Assembly (NCBI GenBank): GCA_022793995.1
Contig: JAAWDY010000067.1
Span: 62,001-126,000 of the forward strand
Direction of reading: 5' to 3'
DNA: 64,000 bases
DNA from: Coprococcus sp.
GTDB taxonomy: Bacteria > Bacillota > Clostridia > Lachnospirales > Lachnospiraceae
Shown here: positions 34,172-43,628 of the stretch, in pieces
Layout: each line of letters opens with the position of its first letter
Numbering within the stretch: position 1 is the first letter of the stretch
The notes under the pieces: model-generated
Told to the model about the DNA's origin: nothing
The model's input: the letters and a program-made list of their open reading frames with translations, nothing else
Database searches by the model: none
Position numbers and translations under genes: made by a program

Positions 34172-36241
34172 TTACAGCGTGATATTTCCGATCGCCTGAA
34201 TCTGGATATTGTTACTGATCTCATTAAAAGAAAGTACATGTACATCCGGATAGAACTGCTCGACCAAACGGTAAAAATGCACTCTAACCACCTGGCTCGT
34301 CAGTATAAGCGGCGTCTGTGCAAGTTCATGGAACTTCTTCACTTCATCCGCAAGCTGTGTGATAACATTCTGCATCACATCCGGGCTAAGCGCAAGATAC
34401 ATACCGCGCTCGCCTGCTGTTAGGCTGGTAACGATATTCTTTTCCAATTCTGCGTCCAAGGTCACTACTTTCATGCTGCCACCCTCGCAGAATTTCCTTG
34501 TGATTGTACGCTTCAGCGCCACACGGATATTCTCCGTGATCGTATCCAGATCCTTGACCGTCATTGCAGAATCGACGATCGTTTCCATAATTGTCTCCAT
34601 ATCCTTGATCGGGATACCTTCCTTCAGCAGGTTTGTCAGTATCTTCTGGAAATTTCCGTAGGAGATCAATGCAGGTATCAATTCGTCCACGAGTTCTGGC
34701 GACTGCTGTTTCATGTTGTCGATCAGGCGTACCACCTCCTGGCGGTTCAAAAGTTCATGCGCATGTTTCTTTACAGTCTCCGACAGATGCGTAAGCATAA
34801 CCGACAGTGGGTCGATGACTGTGTATCCATAGATCTCCGCCATCTCCTTTTTGTCCACGGTGATCCATTTGCTCGGGATACCATATGCAGGCTCGATCGT
34901 ATCGATTCCGTCGATCTCTTTCTCCAGGTTCGGCGGCTCGAGAGCAAGGTAGTAATCTACCAGAATCTCTCCTTTCGCCACCTCTTCGCCCTTGATCTTG
35001 ATCACGTACTGGTTCGTGTTCAGGCTGGAACTGTCGCGAAGACGGATCGATGGAATGACAAGCCCCATCTCCTGTGCATACTGCCTTCGGAAGATCACGA
35101 TACGGTCAATCATCTTACCGCCGCTTGCCTCATCCACGAGCGGGATCAGGCTGTAGCCAAATTCCATCTCGATCGGTTCTACTGAAATCAGTGAATATAC
35201 ACTGTTGATATCTTTGAAACTCTCCTCTTCGGCCGCCTGCATCTGCTCGGCCTCCGAAATCCCTGCGGCACCTCCCTGCGCCTGCGCGGGAATACTCATC
35301 TCCTCCATACGGCGGGAAAGCTGCCAGCCGCCGATCAAAAGGACTCCTGAGACGACTGCAAGCTGGAATTTCGGCATTCCTGGAACGAATAGCAGGATAG
35401 CCAGGACACCGCCCGCTATCATCATCGCCCTTGGCTGCGCCAGGAACTGCTTCGTCACATCCACATTCAGACTGTCTTCCGCAACTGCACGGGTCACAAT
35501 CATACCTGTCGCAGTGGAAATCAAAAGTGCCGGAATCTGAGAAACCAAGCCATCGCCGACTGTAGCGATCGCATATACGGAAAGAACCTCTGTAAAATCC
35601 ATTCCGCCCTGGACCATACCAATGATACAGCCACCGATAAAGTTTACCGCCGTGATGATAAGGGACATGGTCGCGTCCCCTTTTACGATCTTCGTGGCAC
35701 CGTCCATGGAACCATAGAAGTCCGCTTCCTTCTGGATCTTATGACGCCGTTCTTTCGCCTCCTGTTCATTAATCAGGCCGCTTCCTAAGTCCGCGTCAAT
35801 CGCCATCTGTTTTCCAGGCATGGCGTCCAAGGTAAATCTTGCCGCTACCTCTGCGACACGCTCTGCGCCCTTCGTGATAACAAGGAACTGTACCAGAACG
35901 ATAATCAGGAAGATCACGACTCCGACAACCACATTGCCCTGGAGCACGAAATCACCCATCGCTCTGATAACCGCCCCCGCCGTTCCAGAATTACCCAGAA
36001 TGCTTCTCGTTGAAGAAACATTGATTCCAATACGAAACAAAGTCGTTATCAAAAGCAGCGAAGGAAAGATAGAAAATTCCAGCGGCTCTTTGATATTCAT
36101 GCTGACTAAAAGAATCACCATGGATACCGCAATATTCAAAATGATCATCACATCGAGAAAAAAAGTATTCAGCGGTATGATTAAAAGCAGCACAATCATG
36201 ACTACAATCAGGGATACCGCATTATTCAATATTCTTTTCAT
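34172..36241 (-). CDS. flhA: Flagellar type III export gate protein FlhA
   Basis: 689 residues, normal length. About eight transmembrane helices occupy the first 320 residues. The FHIPEP family loop is present (RVAEVAARFTLDAMPGKQMAIDADLGSGLINEQEA). The C-terminal cytoplasmic domain binds chaperone-substrate complexes (DPLSVMLTHLSETVKKHAHELLNRQEV). It forms the nonameric export gate. It starts three bases after the flhB stop. flhF and flhG, which often follow flhA, are absent; fliA follows directly. Confidence 0.97.
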   Translation of the reverse strand: MKRILNNAVSLIVVMIVLLLIIPLNTFFLDVMIILNIAVSMVILLVSMNIKEPLEFSIFPSLLLITTLFRIGINVSSTRSILGNSGTAGAVIRAMGDFVLQGNVVVGVVIFLIIVLVQFLVITKGAERVAEVAARFTLDAMPGKQMAIDADLGSGLINEQEAKERRHKIQKEADFYGSMDGATKIVKGDATMSLIITAVNFIGGCIIGMVQGGMDFTEVLSVYAIATVGDGLVSQIPALLISTATGMIVTRAVAEDSLNVDVTKQFLAQPRAMMIAGGVLAILLFVPGMPKFQLAVVSGVLLIGGWQLSRRMEEMSIPAQAQGGAAGISEAEQMQAAEEESFKDINSVYSLISVEPIEMEFGYSLIPLVDEASGGKMIDRIVIFRRQYAQEMGLVIPSIRLRDSSSLNTNQYVIKIKGEEVAKGEILVDYYLALEPPNLEKEIDGIDTIEPAYGIPSKWITVDKKEMAEIYGYTVIDPLSVMLTHLSETVKKHAHELLNRQEVVRLIDNMKQQSPELVDELIPALISYGNFQKILTNLLKEGIPIKDMETIMETIVDSAMTVKDLDTITENIRVALKRTITRKFCEGGSMKVVTLDAELEKNIVTSLTAGERGMYLALSPDVMQNVITQLADEVKKFHELAQTPLILTSQVVRVHFYRLVEQFYPDVHVLSFNEISNNIQIQAIGNITL

Positions 36242-36244
36242 GTT

Positions 36245-37306
36245 CTACACCAACTTTTTGTTCATGCGGAATACCTCAACCAGGATTTCCGCCACTACTC
36301 CATAGTATTCGGCAGGAATTTCACCGTTCAATGGCGTCGAGGCATAAATCCCTCTTGCCAATGGTTTATTCTCAATGACCTTAACCCCGTTTTCCTCTCC
36401 GACTTCTACAATCTTAAGAGCGATCAAATCCTGCCCCTTCGCAACCAGGATCGGAGCATTGTCGTGGTCTATATCGTATTTTAGCGCGACCGCGTAATGC
36501 GTAGGGTTACGGATAATCACATCCGCGTCCGGCACCGCCTGCATCATACGGCTCCTCGCCATGCTCTGCTGCAGACTTCGGATCCTGCCTTTAATCTGGG
36601 GATTCCCCTCTGTCTGCTTAAACTCTTCCTTGACCTCTTCTTTGGACATCTTCATGTCCTTTTCAAACGACCAGCGCTGATAGAAGAAATCAAAACCTGC
36701 AATGGCTGCAAACGCGAGACTGATCTTCATCACCATTGTCATAATTTCCTGCAGCACATAGGAAAACGCTGTTCCTGCATTCACATCCAGCATTCTTGAG
36801 ATCGTAACGATCTCGTCCCTTAGGATCTGGTACAAGATAACAGTCAGAATAATCAGCTTTATCGTTGATTTTATCAACTCGATCAGATTTTTAACGGAAA
36901 AAAGTTTCTTGATCCCGTTGATCGGGTTCAACTTGCTAAGCTTAAACTTCATAGGCTCCTTGGTAAAAAGGAACCGGGTCTGCACTCCGGTGGCGACCAC
37001 CGCGATCCCAATACTGATAACGCCCAGCGGGAAAATGCATTTTGCCAGAGCCGTTACCGCGCTCATTCCAATCTCCTGGAGGCTCCCCAGCGTCAGCTCT
37101 TCGATCTTTCCCGCCGCGCTGATCTGAAATACCATGACCTCCCGCATAGAACGGTAAATCATAGGAAACAGCAGCCTTAAACTATAAAAACATCCTAAAA
37201 GCGAAGCAACGACAATCACATCCTTGCTCGATGCAACGTGACCTTTCTTTCGTTCGTCCCTTCGCTTCTTAGGTGTGGCTTTTTCGGTTTTTTCATCTGA
37301 CGCCAA
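36245..37306 (-). CDS. flhB: Flagellar export switch protein FlhB
   Basis: 353 residues. It has the basic N-terminus EKTEKATPKKRRDERKKGHVA, four membrane helices and the autocleavage loop VIIRNPTHYAVALKY (cleavage between Asn and Pro). FlhB switches export from rod/hook to filament substrates together with FliK. It lies between fliR and flhA in the usual order. Confidence 0.97.
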   Translation of the reverse strand: MASDEKTEKATPKKRRDERKKGHVASSKDVIVVASLLGCFYSLRLLFPMIYRSMREVMVFQISAAGKIEELTLGSLQEIGMSAVTALAKCIFPLGVISIGIAVVATGVQTRFLFTKEPMKFKLSKLNPINGIKKLFSVKNLIELIKSTIKLIILTVILYQILRDEIVTISRMLDVNAGTAFSYVLQEIMTMVMKISLAFAAIAGFDFFYQRWSFEKDMKMSKEEVKEEFKQTEGNPQIKGRIRSLQQSMARSRMMQAVPDADVIIRNPTHYAVALKYDIDHDNAPILVAKGQDLIALKIVEVGEENGVKVIENKPLARGIYASTPLNGEIPAEYYGVVAEILVEVFRMNKKLV

Positions 37307-37340
37307 AGGTACTCACTTCACTTTCTGGATCCGGCTTCAT

Positions 37341-38108
37341 CTATAGGTATGTCAGGATACCCTGGACTGTCTTCATCATTGTACTTAAAGCGCCTTGTAG
37401 AAAACTTCCGATCGGCGAGAACAGAATGACTAAAAGTCCTATCCCAACAATCAATTTCATCTGAATATTTATTACTAAAATACTAATCTGCGGCGCTACT
37501 TTATTCACAATCCCCACGCCGACTTCTACGAGGAACTCTGCCGCAAGGATTGGAATCGATAACTTGACTCCCATCTCAATACATTGGAGAAATATCTCAA
37601 TGATCCGGCTCGAAAGCTCCCGCGTAATGATAATGCCGCCATACGGTACAATCTCGGCCGAGGTAAGCAGGATCTTCATCAGTGCAAGATGTCCGTCGAC
37701 AGCAAAAAAAAGCAGGATAAACCATGTCTGGAGCAAACTTCCTGTAACAGCAATCTGTGCATTGCTCTGAGGGTCATATACTGTAGCCATAGACAGCCCC
37801 AATTGGAAATCAATCACATACCCTCCATAACTGATGATTAAAAAGAACAATTCCATGACAAAACCAATGACATATCCCGCAGCAAATTCTTTTATTAAGA
37901 GAAATGCAAATTCAATCGTACTCCCGATCTCAAACGCCTGCTCTGCTGAAACAGAGTACAACAGCAAAGTCAACAGGAAAATAAACCCGGCTTTTACCGT
38001 TGAAGGTACATTGTTTCTCCCCAACATCGGGTTCAGCAAAATAAACCCCGACATTCTCATCAAAATTAAAGAAAACAAGGCCAACTGTGCGGCGCTGTCA
38101 AACATCAT
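37341..38108 (-). CDS. fliR: Flagellar export gate protein FliR
   Basis: 255 residues, highly hydrophobic with about six segments. Conserved features include RMSGFILLNPMLGRNNVPSTVKAGF near the N-terminus and VDFQLGLSMATVYDPQSN-type residues in the loop. With FliP and FliQ it forms the export gate. It is preceded by fliQ with a 16-base gap. Confidence 0.95.
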   Translation of the reverse strand: MMFDSAAQLALFSLILMRMSGFILLNPMLGRNNVPSTVKAGFIFLLTLLLYSVSAEQAFEIGSTIEFAFLLIKEFAAGYVIGFVMELFFLIISYGGYVIDFQLGLSMATVYDPQSNAQIAVTGSLLQTWFILLFFAVDGHLALMKILLTSAEIVPYGGIIITRELSSRIIEIFLQCIEMGVKLSIPILAAEFLVEVGVGIVNKVAPQISILVINIQMKLIVGIGLLVILFSPIGSFLQGALSTMMKTVQGILTYL

Positions 38109-38124
38109 GTTACCTCTCCTCGCA

Positions 38125-38385
38125 TCAGCCCTGCATCATAGCAAAAATCCGAACGGTAAAATCCTGTAGCTCTTGGAGCATCCTACCGCCTCCAAACACC
38201 AGAATGATTCCGATCACCAAAAGTTTGGGTACAAATGTAACAGTCTGCTCATGAATCTGTGTGGCCGCCTGAAGTATCGCAATCAGCACGCCCACCAGCA
38301 TACTTATAACCAGAAGAGGCCCCGCAAGCTGAACCACCATCACAAATGTCTCATACATCAGCTCCCCTACCTGTGCGTCCGTCAT
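38125..38385 (-). CDS. fliQ: Flagellar export gate protein FliQ
   Basis: 86 residues with two membrane helices. The conserved loop is VGVLIAILQAATQIHEQTVTFVPKLL. Size and position between fliP and fliR are standard. Confidence 0.95.
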   Translation of the reverse strand: MTDAQVGELMYETFVMVVQLAGPLLVISMLVGVLIAILQAATQIHEQTVTFVPKLLVIGIILVFGGGRMLQELQDFTVRIFAMMQG

Positions 38386-38403
38386 TCTCTAACCTCCTCA
38401 TCG

Positions 38404-39060
38404 TCATTCAAACCCCTGTACGATTGTCGTGAATAAAAGTTCCCATCCGTTCACTGTTACAAACAATAAAAGCTTGAACGGCAGCGAGATCATTGCCGGA
38501 GGCAGCATCATCATCCCCATGGACATCAACGTACTCGCGACAACGATATCGATCAACAAAAAGGGAATATACAGCATAAATCCGGCAGAAAACGCTCTCT
38601 TCAGTTCGCTCGTCATAAAGGACGGTATCACAACCGTCAGAGGCAGGTCCATCTCTTCATCTACCGCTTCCATATCTGAAATGTCTGCAAATAATTCCAG
38701 TGCGCTTGTCTCTGTATTCCTCAGCATAAATCTTTTCAGAGGAACCTGCGCCCTGTCAATCGCCTCTTCCTGCGAGATCTCCTGATTCTTATACGGCGTA
38801 TAGGCATCTTCGTTGATCTCTGTGATGATCGGGTCCATAATGAATAACGTCAGGAAAATAGTTATCCCCACCAACACCATATTCGGAGGCGTATTCTGAA
38901 TCCCAAGCGCATTCCTCAAAAAAGATAGAATAATCAAGGTCCTGGTAAACGAAGTCGCCATGATTAGAATGGACGGCAACAGCGATATGATCGTCAGCAT
39001 CAACAGGAGTTCTAAAGTAGGCACCTGTTCACCATTGACGTTAATCAGTGAGTCGTACAC
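38404..39060 (-). CDS. fliP: Flagellar export gate protein FliP
   Basis: 218 residues, as in Firmicutes FliP. The FliP signatures are TIISLLPSILIMATSFTRTLIILSFLRNALG, TPPNMVLVGI and SELKRAFSAGFMLYIPFLLIDIVVASTLMSMGMMMLPP. It starts at GTG that shares its first G with the fliO stop (TAGTG), an unusually tight coupling. Five FliP form the gate pore with FliQ and FliR. Confidence 0.96.
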   Translation of the reverse strand: MYDSLINVNGEQVPTLELLLMLTIISLLPSILIMATSFTRTLIILSFLRNALGIQNTPPNMVLVGITIFLTLFIMDPIITEINEDAYTPYKNQEISQEEAIDRAQVPLKRFMLRNTETSALELFADISDMEAVDEEMDLPLTVVIPSFMTSELKRAFSAGFMLYIPFLLIDIVVASTLMSMGMMMLPPAMISLPFKLLLFVTVNGWELLFTTIVQGFE

Positions 39061-39410
39061 TATTCCTTACCTCCTCTTTTGCCAAAACCATTCAGTTTTT
39101 CTAATATTGCCTTAAAATCCTGCGTCCTCGTCCCTTCCTCCGTGTCATCCGGTGAAAGGGGGTACAGCTCATTGTCCTGAAGCTCCGACAGAAAACAGAT
39201 CTGGCTCGCGGTAACACCTACAAGCATATACTTCCCGCCTACCTGCACAATGGCAACATGTCTATCCTGCCCCAGAGTCACCTGGTCAACTAGACGCATA
39301 TAGCGTGAGCTGCTGCTTTTACTCAGACCTCTCCCTATATATTTACTTGCGATATAACTCAGGTAAATAATGAGTATTACGGCAATAAAAGTGCCAATCA
39401 CTCTCAGCAT
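39060..39410 (-). CDS. fliO: Flagellar protein FliO (FliZ type)
   Basis: 116 residues. One N-terminal membrane helix (VIGTFIAVILIIYLSYIASKYI) is followed by a small cytoplasmic domain (MRLVDQVTLGQDRHVAIVQVGGKYMLVGVTASQICFLSEL), the FliO pattern. FliO stabilises FliP during gate assembly. It is located between fliY and fliP, and its stop is fused to the fliP GTG. Confidence 0.92.
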   Translation of the reverse strand: MLRVIGTFIAVILIIYLSYIASKYIGRGLSKSSSSRYMRLVDQVTLGQDRHVAIVQVGGKYMLVGVTASQICFLSELQDNELYPLSPDDTEEGTRTQDFKAILEKLNGFGKRGGKE

Positions 39411-39425
39411 AATATATATACTTCC

Positions 39426-40865
39426 CTACTGTAAGGTCATCATGTTAATCTTCATGATTTCCGTAATTCTGATTCCAAAATTGTCTTCTACAACCACCAC
39501 GTCGCCCTTGGCGATGCACTGCCCGTTAACATACAAATCCACCTGTTCTCCGGCAAGTTTGTCCAGAACAACCAGCGAGCCTTTTGTAAAATCGAGAATG
39601 TCTTTTACAAGTTTCTTGGTTCTTCCAATTTCAACCGAAATTTCAAGAGGAACACCCATAATTAGTTCCATATTCTCCTCTTGCTCTCCTTCCAGGACAA
39701 CTTCGTTGCCTTGTCTGAGACTGGGCTGTGTCGGCTGCTGCACGTGGATCATCTTCGGCTCCGGTGCCTTCTTCTGATCCTGCATCTGTTGCTGCATCGT
39801 CTGCATCTGCTGCATCATTTGCTGCATCATCTGCATCTGCATCATAGACACATCCATCGGCGCCTGCGTGGGCATTGCCGTCTGCATTGGTATTCCCGCT
39901 GCAGGCTGCGGCGCGGCCATCTGAGGCGCTTGAGGCATTGCCTGCGGCTGTGTCTGAGGCGCTGCCTGTGAAACTGTCTGCGGCGTGGACGGTACCGATG
40001 TACTTGGTGCCGGCGCCGGTTCAGAAGGCATTCCTGCCAGCATCCTCTCGATCTCTTCCTGGGACATGGTTCCGCCGGACGATGACTCACTCGGCGTACT
40101 CGCCGCTGTCTCTGGCGCAGGCTCGGAGGGCATTCCCGCCAGCATCCTCTCGATCTCTTCCTGGGACATGGTTCCGCCGGACGATGACTCACTCGGTGCA
40201 GCCACGCTTGGCGTGCTCGGCTCCTGAGCTGCATTTGCAGTTCCGCCCTCGTCGTCGATCGCAAGTATCTGATCTTCAGGGAGGAATCCTCTCACCAGCC
40301 CTTTCGCAAGCTGAATCGGCATTACATTGAAGAACTCACTCTCCAATTTATCCATGATCTTAAGCGTAAAACCGACAACTACCTTCGGGCGATCATCCAC
40401 AAAATATTTATCAATAAATTCCTGCTCATTCTTCACTTCAAAAGAAATCGGAGTGGAAATATTGACCATTTTCCCCAGAAATTCTGACAGCGCCGTTGAT
40501 GAGGCTCCCATCATCTGGTTCATTACCTCGCAGACTGCGCTGATATTTATTTCATTTAACTCAAAATCCTCATCGGACATTTCCATTCCCATGAGCATCT
40601 CAACGATCACTTTGACGTCATGCCGCTTAAGGAGCATGACATTTTCGCCTTCCAGTCCCGCAACATATGTAATCTCAACGCCGACAGCCGGTTCTACCCT
40701 GTCCATCTGGAATTCTTCTTTTGACACAACATTCACGACCGGCGTTGTGATATCAACTCTGGCATTCAGCATGGTGGAAACTGCTGTAGCCGACGCTCCC
40801 AGGCTGATGTTGAGTATCTCGCCTATCGCGTCTATCTCCATTTTGCTAAAACATTCCGAACTCAT
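39426..40865 (-). CDS. fliY: Motor switch phosphatase FliY (FliN fused to CheC-like domain)
   Basis: 479 residues, longer than typical FliY. Residues 1-200 are CheC-like, with both phosphatase signatures intact (D12-x3-E16-x2-N19 and S109-x3-E113-x2-N116), so CheY-P hydrolysis is expected. Residues 204-385 are a long low-complexity linker containing two copies of MSQEEIERMLAG (233 and 267) and a Met/Gln-rich tract near 338-362. Residues 396-479 are the FliN/SpoA domain (MELIMGVPLEISVEIGRTKKLVKDILDFTKGSLVVLDKLAGE). It forms the C-ring with FliM and FliG. flgC and cheY precede it. Confidence 0.95.
   Translation of the reverse strand: MSSECFSKMEIDAIGEILNISLGASATAVSTMLNARVDITTPVVNVVSKEEFQMDRVEPAVGVEITYVAGLEGENVMLLKRHDVKVIVEMLMGMEMSDEDFELNEINISAVCEVMNQMMGASSTALSEFLGKMVNISTPISFEVKNEQEFIDKYFVDDRPKVVVGFTLKIMDKLESEFFNVMPIQLAKGLVRGFLPEDQILAIDDEGGTANAAQEPSTPSVAAPSESSSGGTMSQEEIERMLAGMPSEPAPETAASTPSESSSGGTMSQEEIERMLAGMPSEPAPAPSTSVPSTPQTVSQAAPQTQPQAMPQAPQMAAPQPAAGIPMQTAMPTQAPMDVSMMQMQMMQQMMQQMQTMQQQMQDQKKAPEPKMIHVQQPTQPSLRQGNEVVLEGEQEENMELIMGVPLEISVEIGRTKKLVKDILDFTKGSLVVLDKLAGEQVDLYVNGQCIAKGDVVVVEDNFGIRITEIMKINMMTLQ
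40011..40196. repeat. Tandem duplication in the FliY linker
   Basis: Two 84-base copies (40011-40094 and 40113-40196, period 102) are nearly identical at the DNA level and encode PSESSSGGTMSQEEIERMLA then GMPSEPAP twice. The near identity of the bases suggests a recent duplication. Confidence 0.85.
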
Positions 40866-40905
40866 ACTACGCTTTCTCTCCTTCCGGGCAAGTTACACCC
40901 ACATA

Positions 40906-41346
40906 TTATTTTCCAACCTCCATCGCTTTCTGCGCCATCAGCTTCAGCGCATTGAAAGCCGTAAGGTTCGCCTCATAAGACCTTGTAGCGGACATCGCGT
41001 CCGTCGTCTCTTTTACAAGGTCAACATTCGGCATCATAACATATCCGTTTTCATCCGCATCCGGATGATCTGGATTATAAACAGGATTCAAATCTCTCTG
41101 ATCTTCAATAATCTCCGTCGCCTTGACTCCGCCTTTTGACGCCGTACGGTTCAGAAGAGAGTTAAATCTTGTACGGAAGGATGTAGAAGGCACTTCCTGC
41201 AGCACCACCATTTTTCTTCGGTATGTTTCGCCGCTTTCTGTCCTGGTCGTCTGTGAGTTCGCAATATTCTCAGATGCAATATCCAGCCTCAGCCGCTGCG
41301 CGGTAAGGCCAGACGTACTAATATCAAATGAATTTAAAAAAGACAT
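40906..41346 (-). CDS. flgC: Flagellar rod protein FlgC
   Basis: 146 residues. The N-terminus SFLNSFDISTSGLTAQRLRLDIASENIANSQTTRTESGETYRRK is typical FlgC. PNVDLVKETTDAMSATRSYEANLTAFNALKLMAQKAMEVGK is the conserved C-terminus. FlgC builds the proximal rod together with FlgB. Its usual place is between flgB and fliE, but here it lies 12 kb downstream, between cheY and fliY. No other flgC is seen near flgB (53890) or fliE (53513). Confidence 0.95.
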   Translation of the reverse strand: MSFLNSFDISTSGLTAQRLRLDIASENIANSQTTRTESGETYRRKMVVLQEVPSTSFRTRFNSLLNRTASKGGVKATEIIEDQRDLNPVYNPDHPDADENGYVMMPNVDLVKETTDAMSATRSYEANLTAFNALKLMAQKAMEVGK

Positions 41347-41362
41347 AACGGCCCTCCCCTAA

Positions 41363-41722
41363 TTAACCCAGGATCTTCTTTACTGTTGACAAAATACGCT
41401 CTGGTTTAAAAGGCTTTACGATAAAATCTTTCGCTCCGGACTTGATTGAATCCATTACCATCGTCTCCTGTCCCATCGCAGAGCACATTACGATCGTCGC
41501 GCCCGGATCCATTGCTTTGATCTCTTTTAAAGTCTCAAGGCCATCCTTATTCGGCATCGTAATGTCCATGAATACCAGATCCGGCTTCTCTGCCGAGTAC
41601 AGATCGACCGCTTTCGCGCCGTCCTCCGCTTCAACAAGATCTGTATATCCAGCCTGTGTCAGCGTAGTTTTTAACATCATCCTCATAAATGCTGCATCAT
41701 CCACTAACATAATTTTCGCCAT
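41363..41722 (-). CDS. cheY: Chemotaxis response regulator CheY
   Basis: 119 residues, a single receiver domain. It has the acidic pair in KIMLVDDAAFMR, the phospho-acceptor in LVFMDITMPNKDG, Ser in IVMCSAMGQ and Lys in FIVKPFKPE. CheY-P binds FliM and FliY to change motor rotation. It is placed between fliM and flgC-fliY; in B. subtilis cheY follows fliY. Confidence 0.95.
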   Translation of the reverse strand: MAKIMLVDDAAFMRMMLKTTLTQAGYTDLVEAEDGAKAVDLYSAEKPDLVFMDITMPNKDGLETLKEIKAMDPGATIVMCSAMGQETMVMDSIKSGAKDFIVKPFKPERILSTVKKILG

Positions 41723-41814
41723 TTTTTTTACCTCACTTCTTATTCACATTGTAATTTATATACTCAGATAAGTCCAGGGGAACTATCTAGTAATTAATTA
41801 TATCTCACGGCGTG

Positions 41815-42837
41815 CTATACCGCAACATCTTCTTTGGGTTCAACGATACGGTTTTCGATCTTGACCGCAACATTCTTATTATGTACTCCAAGCTGCCCGT
41901 TGAACCACGGCTGACCTTCTATGTACAGTGAAATCAACGAATTTTGAGGCTTGTTCAGATCTATTACATCTCCCACATGAAGATTATAAACATCATCCAA
42001 ATTCAGTTTTGCCACTCCAAGCTGCGCCATGATATCCATCTTGGACTCTCTGATGCTCTCCAGGATATCGTCACGGTTGCTCCGCGTATGCGTCTGGTCG
42101 CTCTTGTCAGCCAAATGTTTGGTCTTATCTATAATATCAAATATATTGCCCAACAACGTTCCCGGAATACAAATGTTCATGGCGCCTTCCATATCGCCCA
42201 TCTGGATCCTCATCATAATGATGACAACCGTTTCATCCACACTGATTCCCTGGAACATACTGGGATTTTCTTCAATCCGTTCAAACTCTGTCTTAAAACT
42301 AATATACCCGGACCACACATCGGATGTGATCGCTACCAGATAGCGGATGATCTTGGCATAAAGCGCTAACTCAATATCCGTGTAGGTGTAGGACATATCC
42401 ACCGACATATCCGTACCGGTCCCTCCAAGCATTCGGTCAATCATCGCTCCCATGAGAGCCGGCGCTATATGAAATACCAGCGGAGGATTCTTGGAATGAT
42501 CCTGCAGCTCCACCTGCGCAAGCGTAAGTACGTCGGTCTCATTCAGCGCATTCCCGAACTCGTAATACCGCTGCTCTTCCACACCTACAACTTCGACTTC
42601 GCTCGCCACCCGGAATAGACCGTTGATCTGAGAGCTTGCGATCCTCGCATAGTTATCGTAAATACTGCGGAGCATCTTGAGTTTATCTTTTGTGTACTTT
42701 TTCGGACTGTAGAAATCGTATTTCCTGTATTCCTGTTCTACTTTCTTTGGTTCTGCTGCCGCCTCGTTTCCCTCGTCTGCACCCTGCAGAGAATTCAGCA
42801 GCGCATCAATCTGACTCTGCGATAATACATCTGCCAT
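41815..42837 (-). CDS. fliM: Flagellar motor switch protein FliM
   Basis: 340 residues. The N-terminal CheY-P docking peptide is LSQSQIDALLNSL (residues 5-17). The middle domain shows GLFRVASEVEVVGVEEQRYYEFGNAL and MLGGTGT, and the C-terminal SpoA-like domain shows GDVIDLNKPQNSLISLYIEGQPWFNGQLG. It follows motB directly. fliL, commonly between motB and fliM in clostridia, is missing. Confidence 0.97.
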   Translation of the reverse strand: MADVLSQSQIDALLNSLQGADEGNEAAAEPKKVEQEYRKYDFYSPKKYTKDKLKMLRSIYDNYARIASSQINGLFRVASEVEVVGVEEQRYYEFGNALNETDVLTLAQVELQDHSKNPPLVFHIAPALMGAMIDRMLGGTGTDMSVDMSYTYTDIELALYAKIIRYLVAITSDVWSGYISFKTEFERIEENPSMFQGISVDETVVIIMMRIQMGDMEGAMNICIPGTLLGNIFDIIDKTKHLADKSDQTHTRSNRDDILESIRESKMDIMAQLGVAKLNLDDVYNLHVGDVIDLNKPQNSLISLYIEGQPWFNGQLGVHNKNVAVKIENRIVEPKEDVAV

Positions 42838-42860
42838 TCTTAATTCCTACTTTCCTTATA

Positions 42861-43619
42861 TCATTCTCTGTTCATCTGCTGATAATATTCTTCCAGGCTG
42901 TGTTCCACACTGTCAGACTTTGTAATTAACAGCTCTACCCTTCGGTTTTTTGCTCTGTCTTCCGATGTATCGAACGACGCGATCGGGCGGAACTGCCCGT
43001 ATCCTATCGCTACTAGTTTTTCCGGTGAAAGCGTCGTCCGGGTCTGTATAAACGCGACCACACGCGCCGCCCTTTCCGCGGAAAGTACTCGGTCGACCTC
43101 CGGATCGTTCGGAGTACTCGGATCTGCCTGGGACGTATGTCCTAAGACCTGGATCTCTTTGATCGACTCGTTCACCCCGGAAATGATCGATGCAAATTGT
43201 TCAAGAATCGTCTGTCCTTCTTCTTTAATAATGGAACTGTCGCCGTCAAAAAATACTCTGTCCTGGAACGTGATAAATGTGTATCCGTCACCCTTATATA
43301 GTTCAACCTCAGCGGATAGCCCCGCGTTCTGTACCGCCGCCTGGAGCTGTTCGTATAACCCGTCAAAGTCGTCTGGATTGATACCTTCCTCCACGCCGCC
43401 CGGAACCTCGTCGTTCCCTTCCGCGTCTGTATCTGTAGCAATCTGGGAAATGTCTTTCGCGTCCGGGTTAAAACTCCTGACAACCTGGATCCATTTTGCC
43501 TGGTCTACCGAAGAAATCGAATAGAGAAGTACAAAAAAGCACAACAGCAGCGTCACCAAGTCGCCGTACGTGTCCATCCAGCTTCCGCCGTCTGCCTCCG
43601 GCTTGCTTCTTTTCTTCAT
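42861..43619 (-). CDS. motB: Flagellar stator protein MotB
   Basis: 252 residues. The plug/TM segment WMDTYGDLVTLLLCFFVLLYSISSVD contains the proton- or ion-binding Asp. The OmpA-type peptidoglycan-binding domain is at about 130-240 (IQVLGHTSQADPST, LSAERAARVVAFIQ, GYGQFRPIASFDTSEDRAKNRRVELLI). An acidic linker (ATDTDAEGNDEVPGGVEEG) separates them. It starts nine bases after the motA stop. Confidence 0.96.
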   Translation of the reverse strand: MKKRSKPEADGGSWMDTYGDLVTLLLCFFVLLYSISSVDQAKWIQVVRSFNPDAKDISQIATDTDAEGNDEVPGGVEEGINPDDFDGLYEQLQAAVQNAGLSAEVELYKGDGYTFITFQDRVFFDGDSSIIKEEGQTILEQFASIISGVNESIKEIQVLGHTSQADPSTPNDPEVDRVLSAERAARVVAFIQTRTTLSPEKLVAIGYGQFRPIASFDTSEDRAKNRRVELLITKSDSVEHSLEEYYQQMNRE

Positions 43620-43628
43620 ATTCTCCTC

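Noticed and set aside
39681..40330. Long overlapping plus-strand frames opposite fliY, rich in Leu/His/Arg or Pro/Ser
   Set aside because: They are mirror frames of the repetitive FliY linker; FliY domains on the minus strand are unambiguous.
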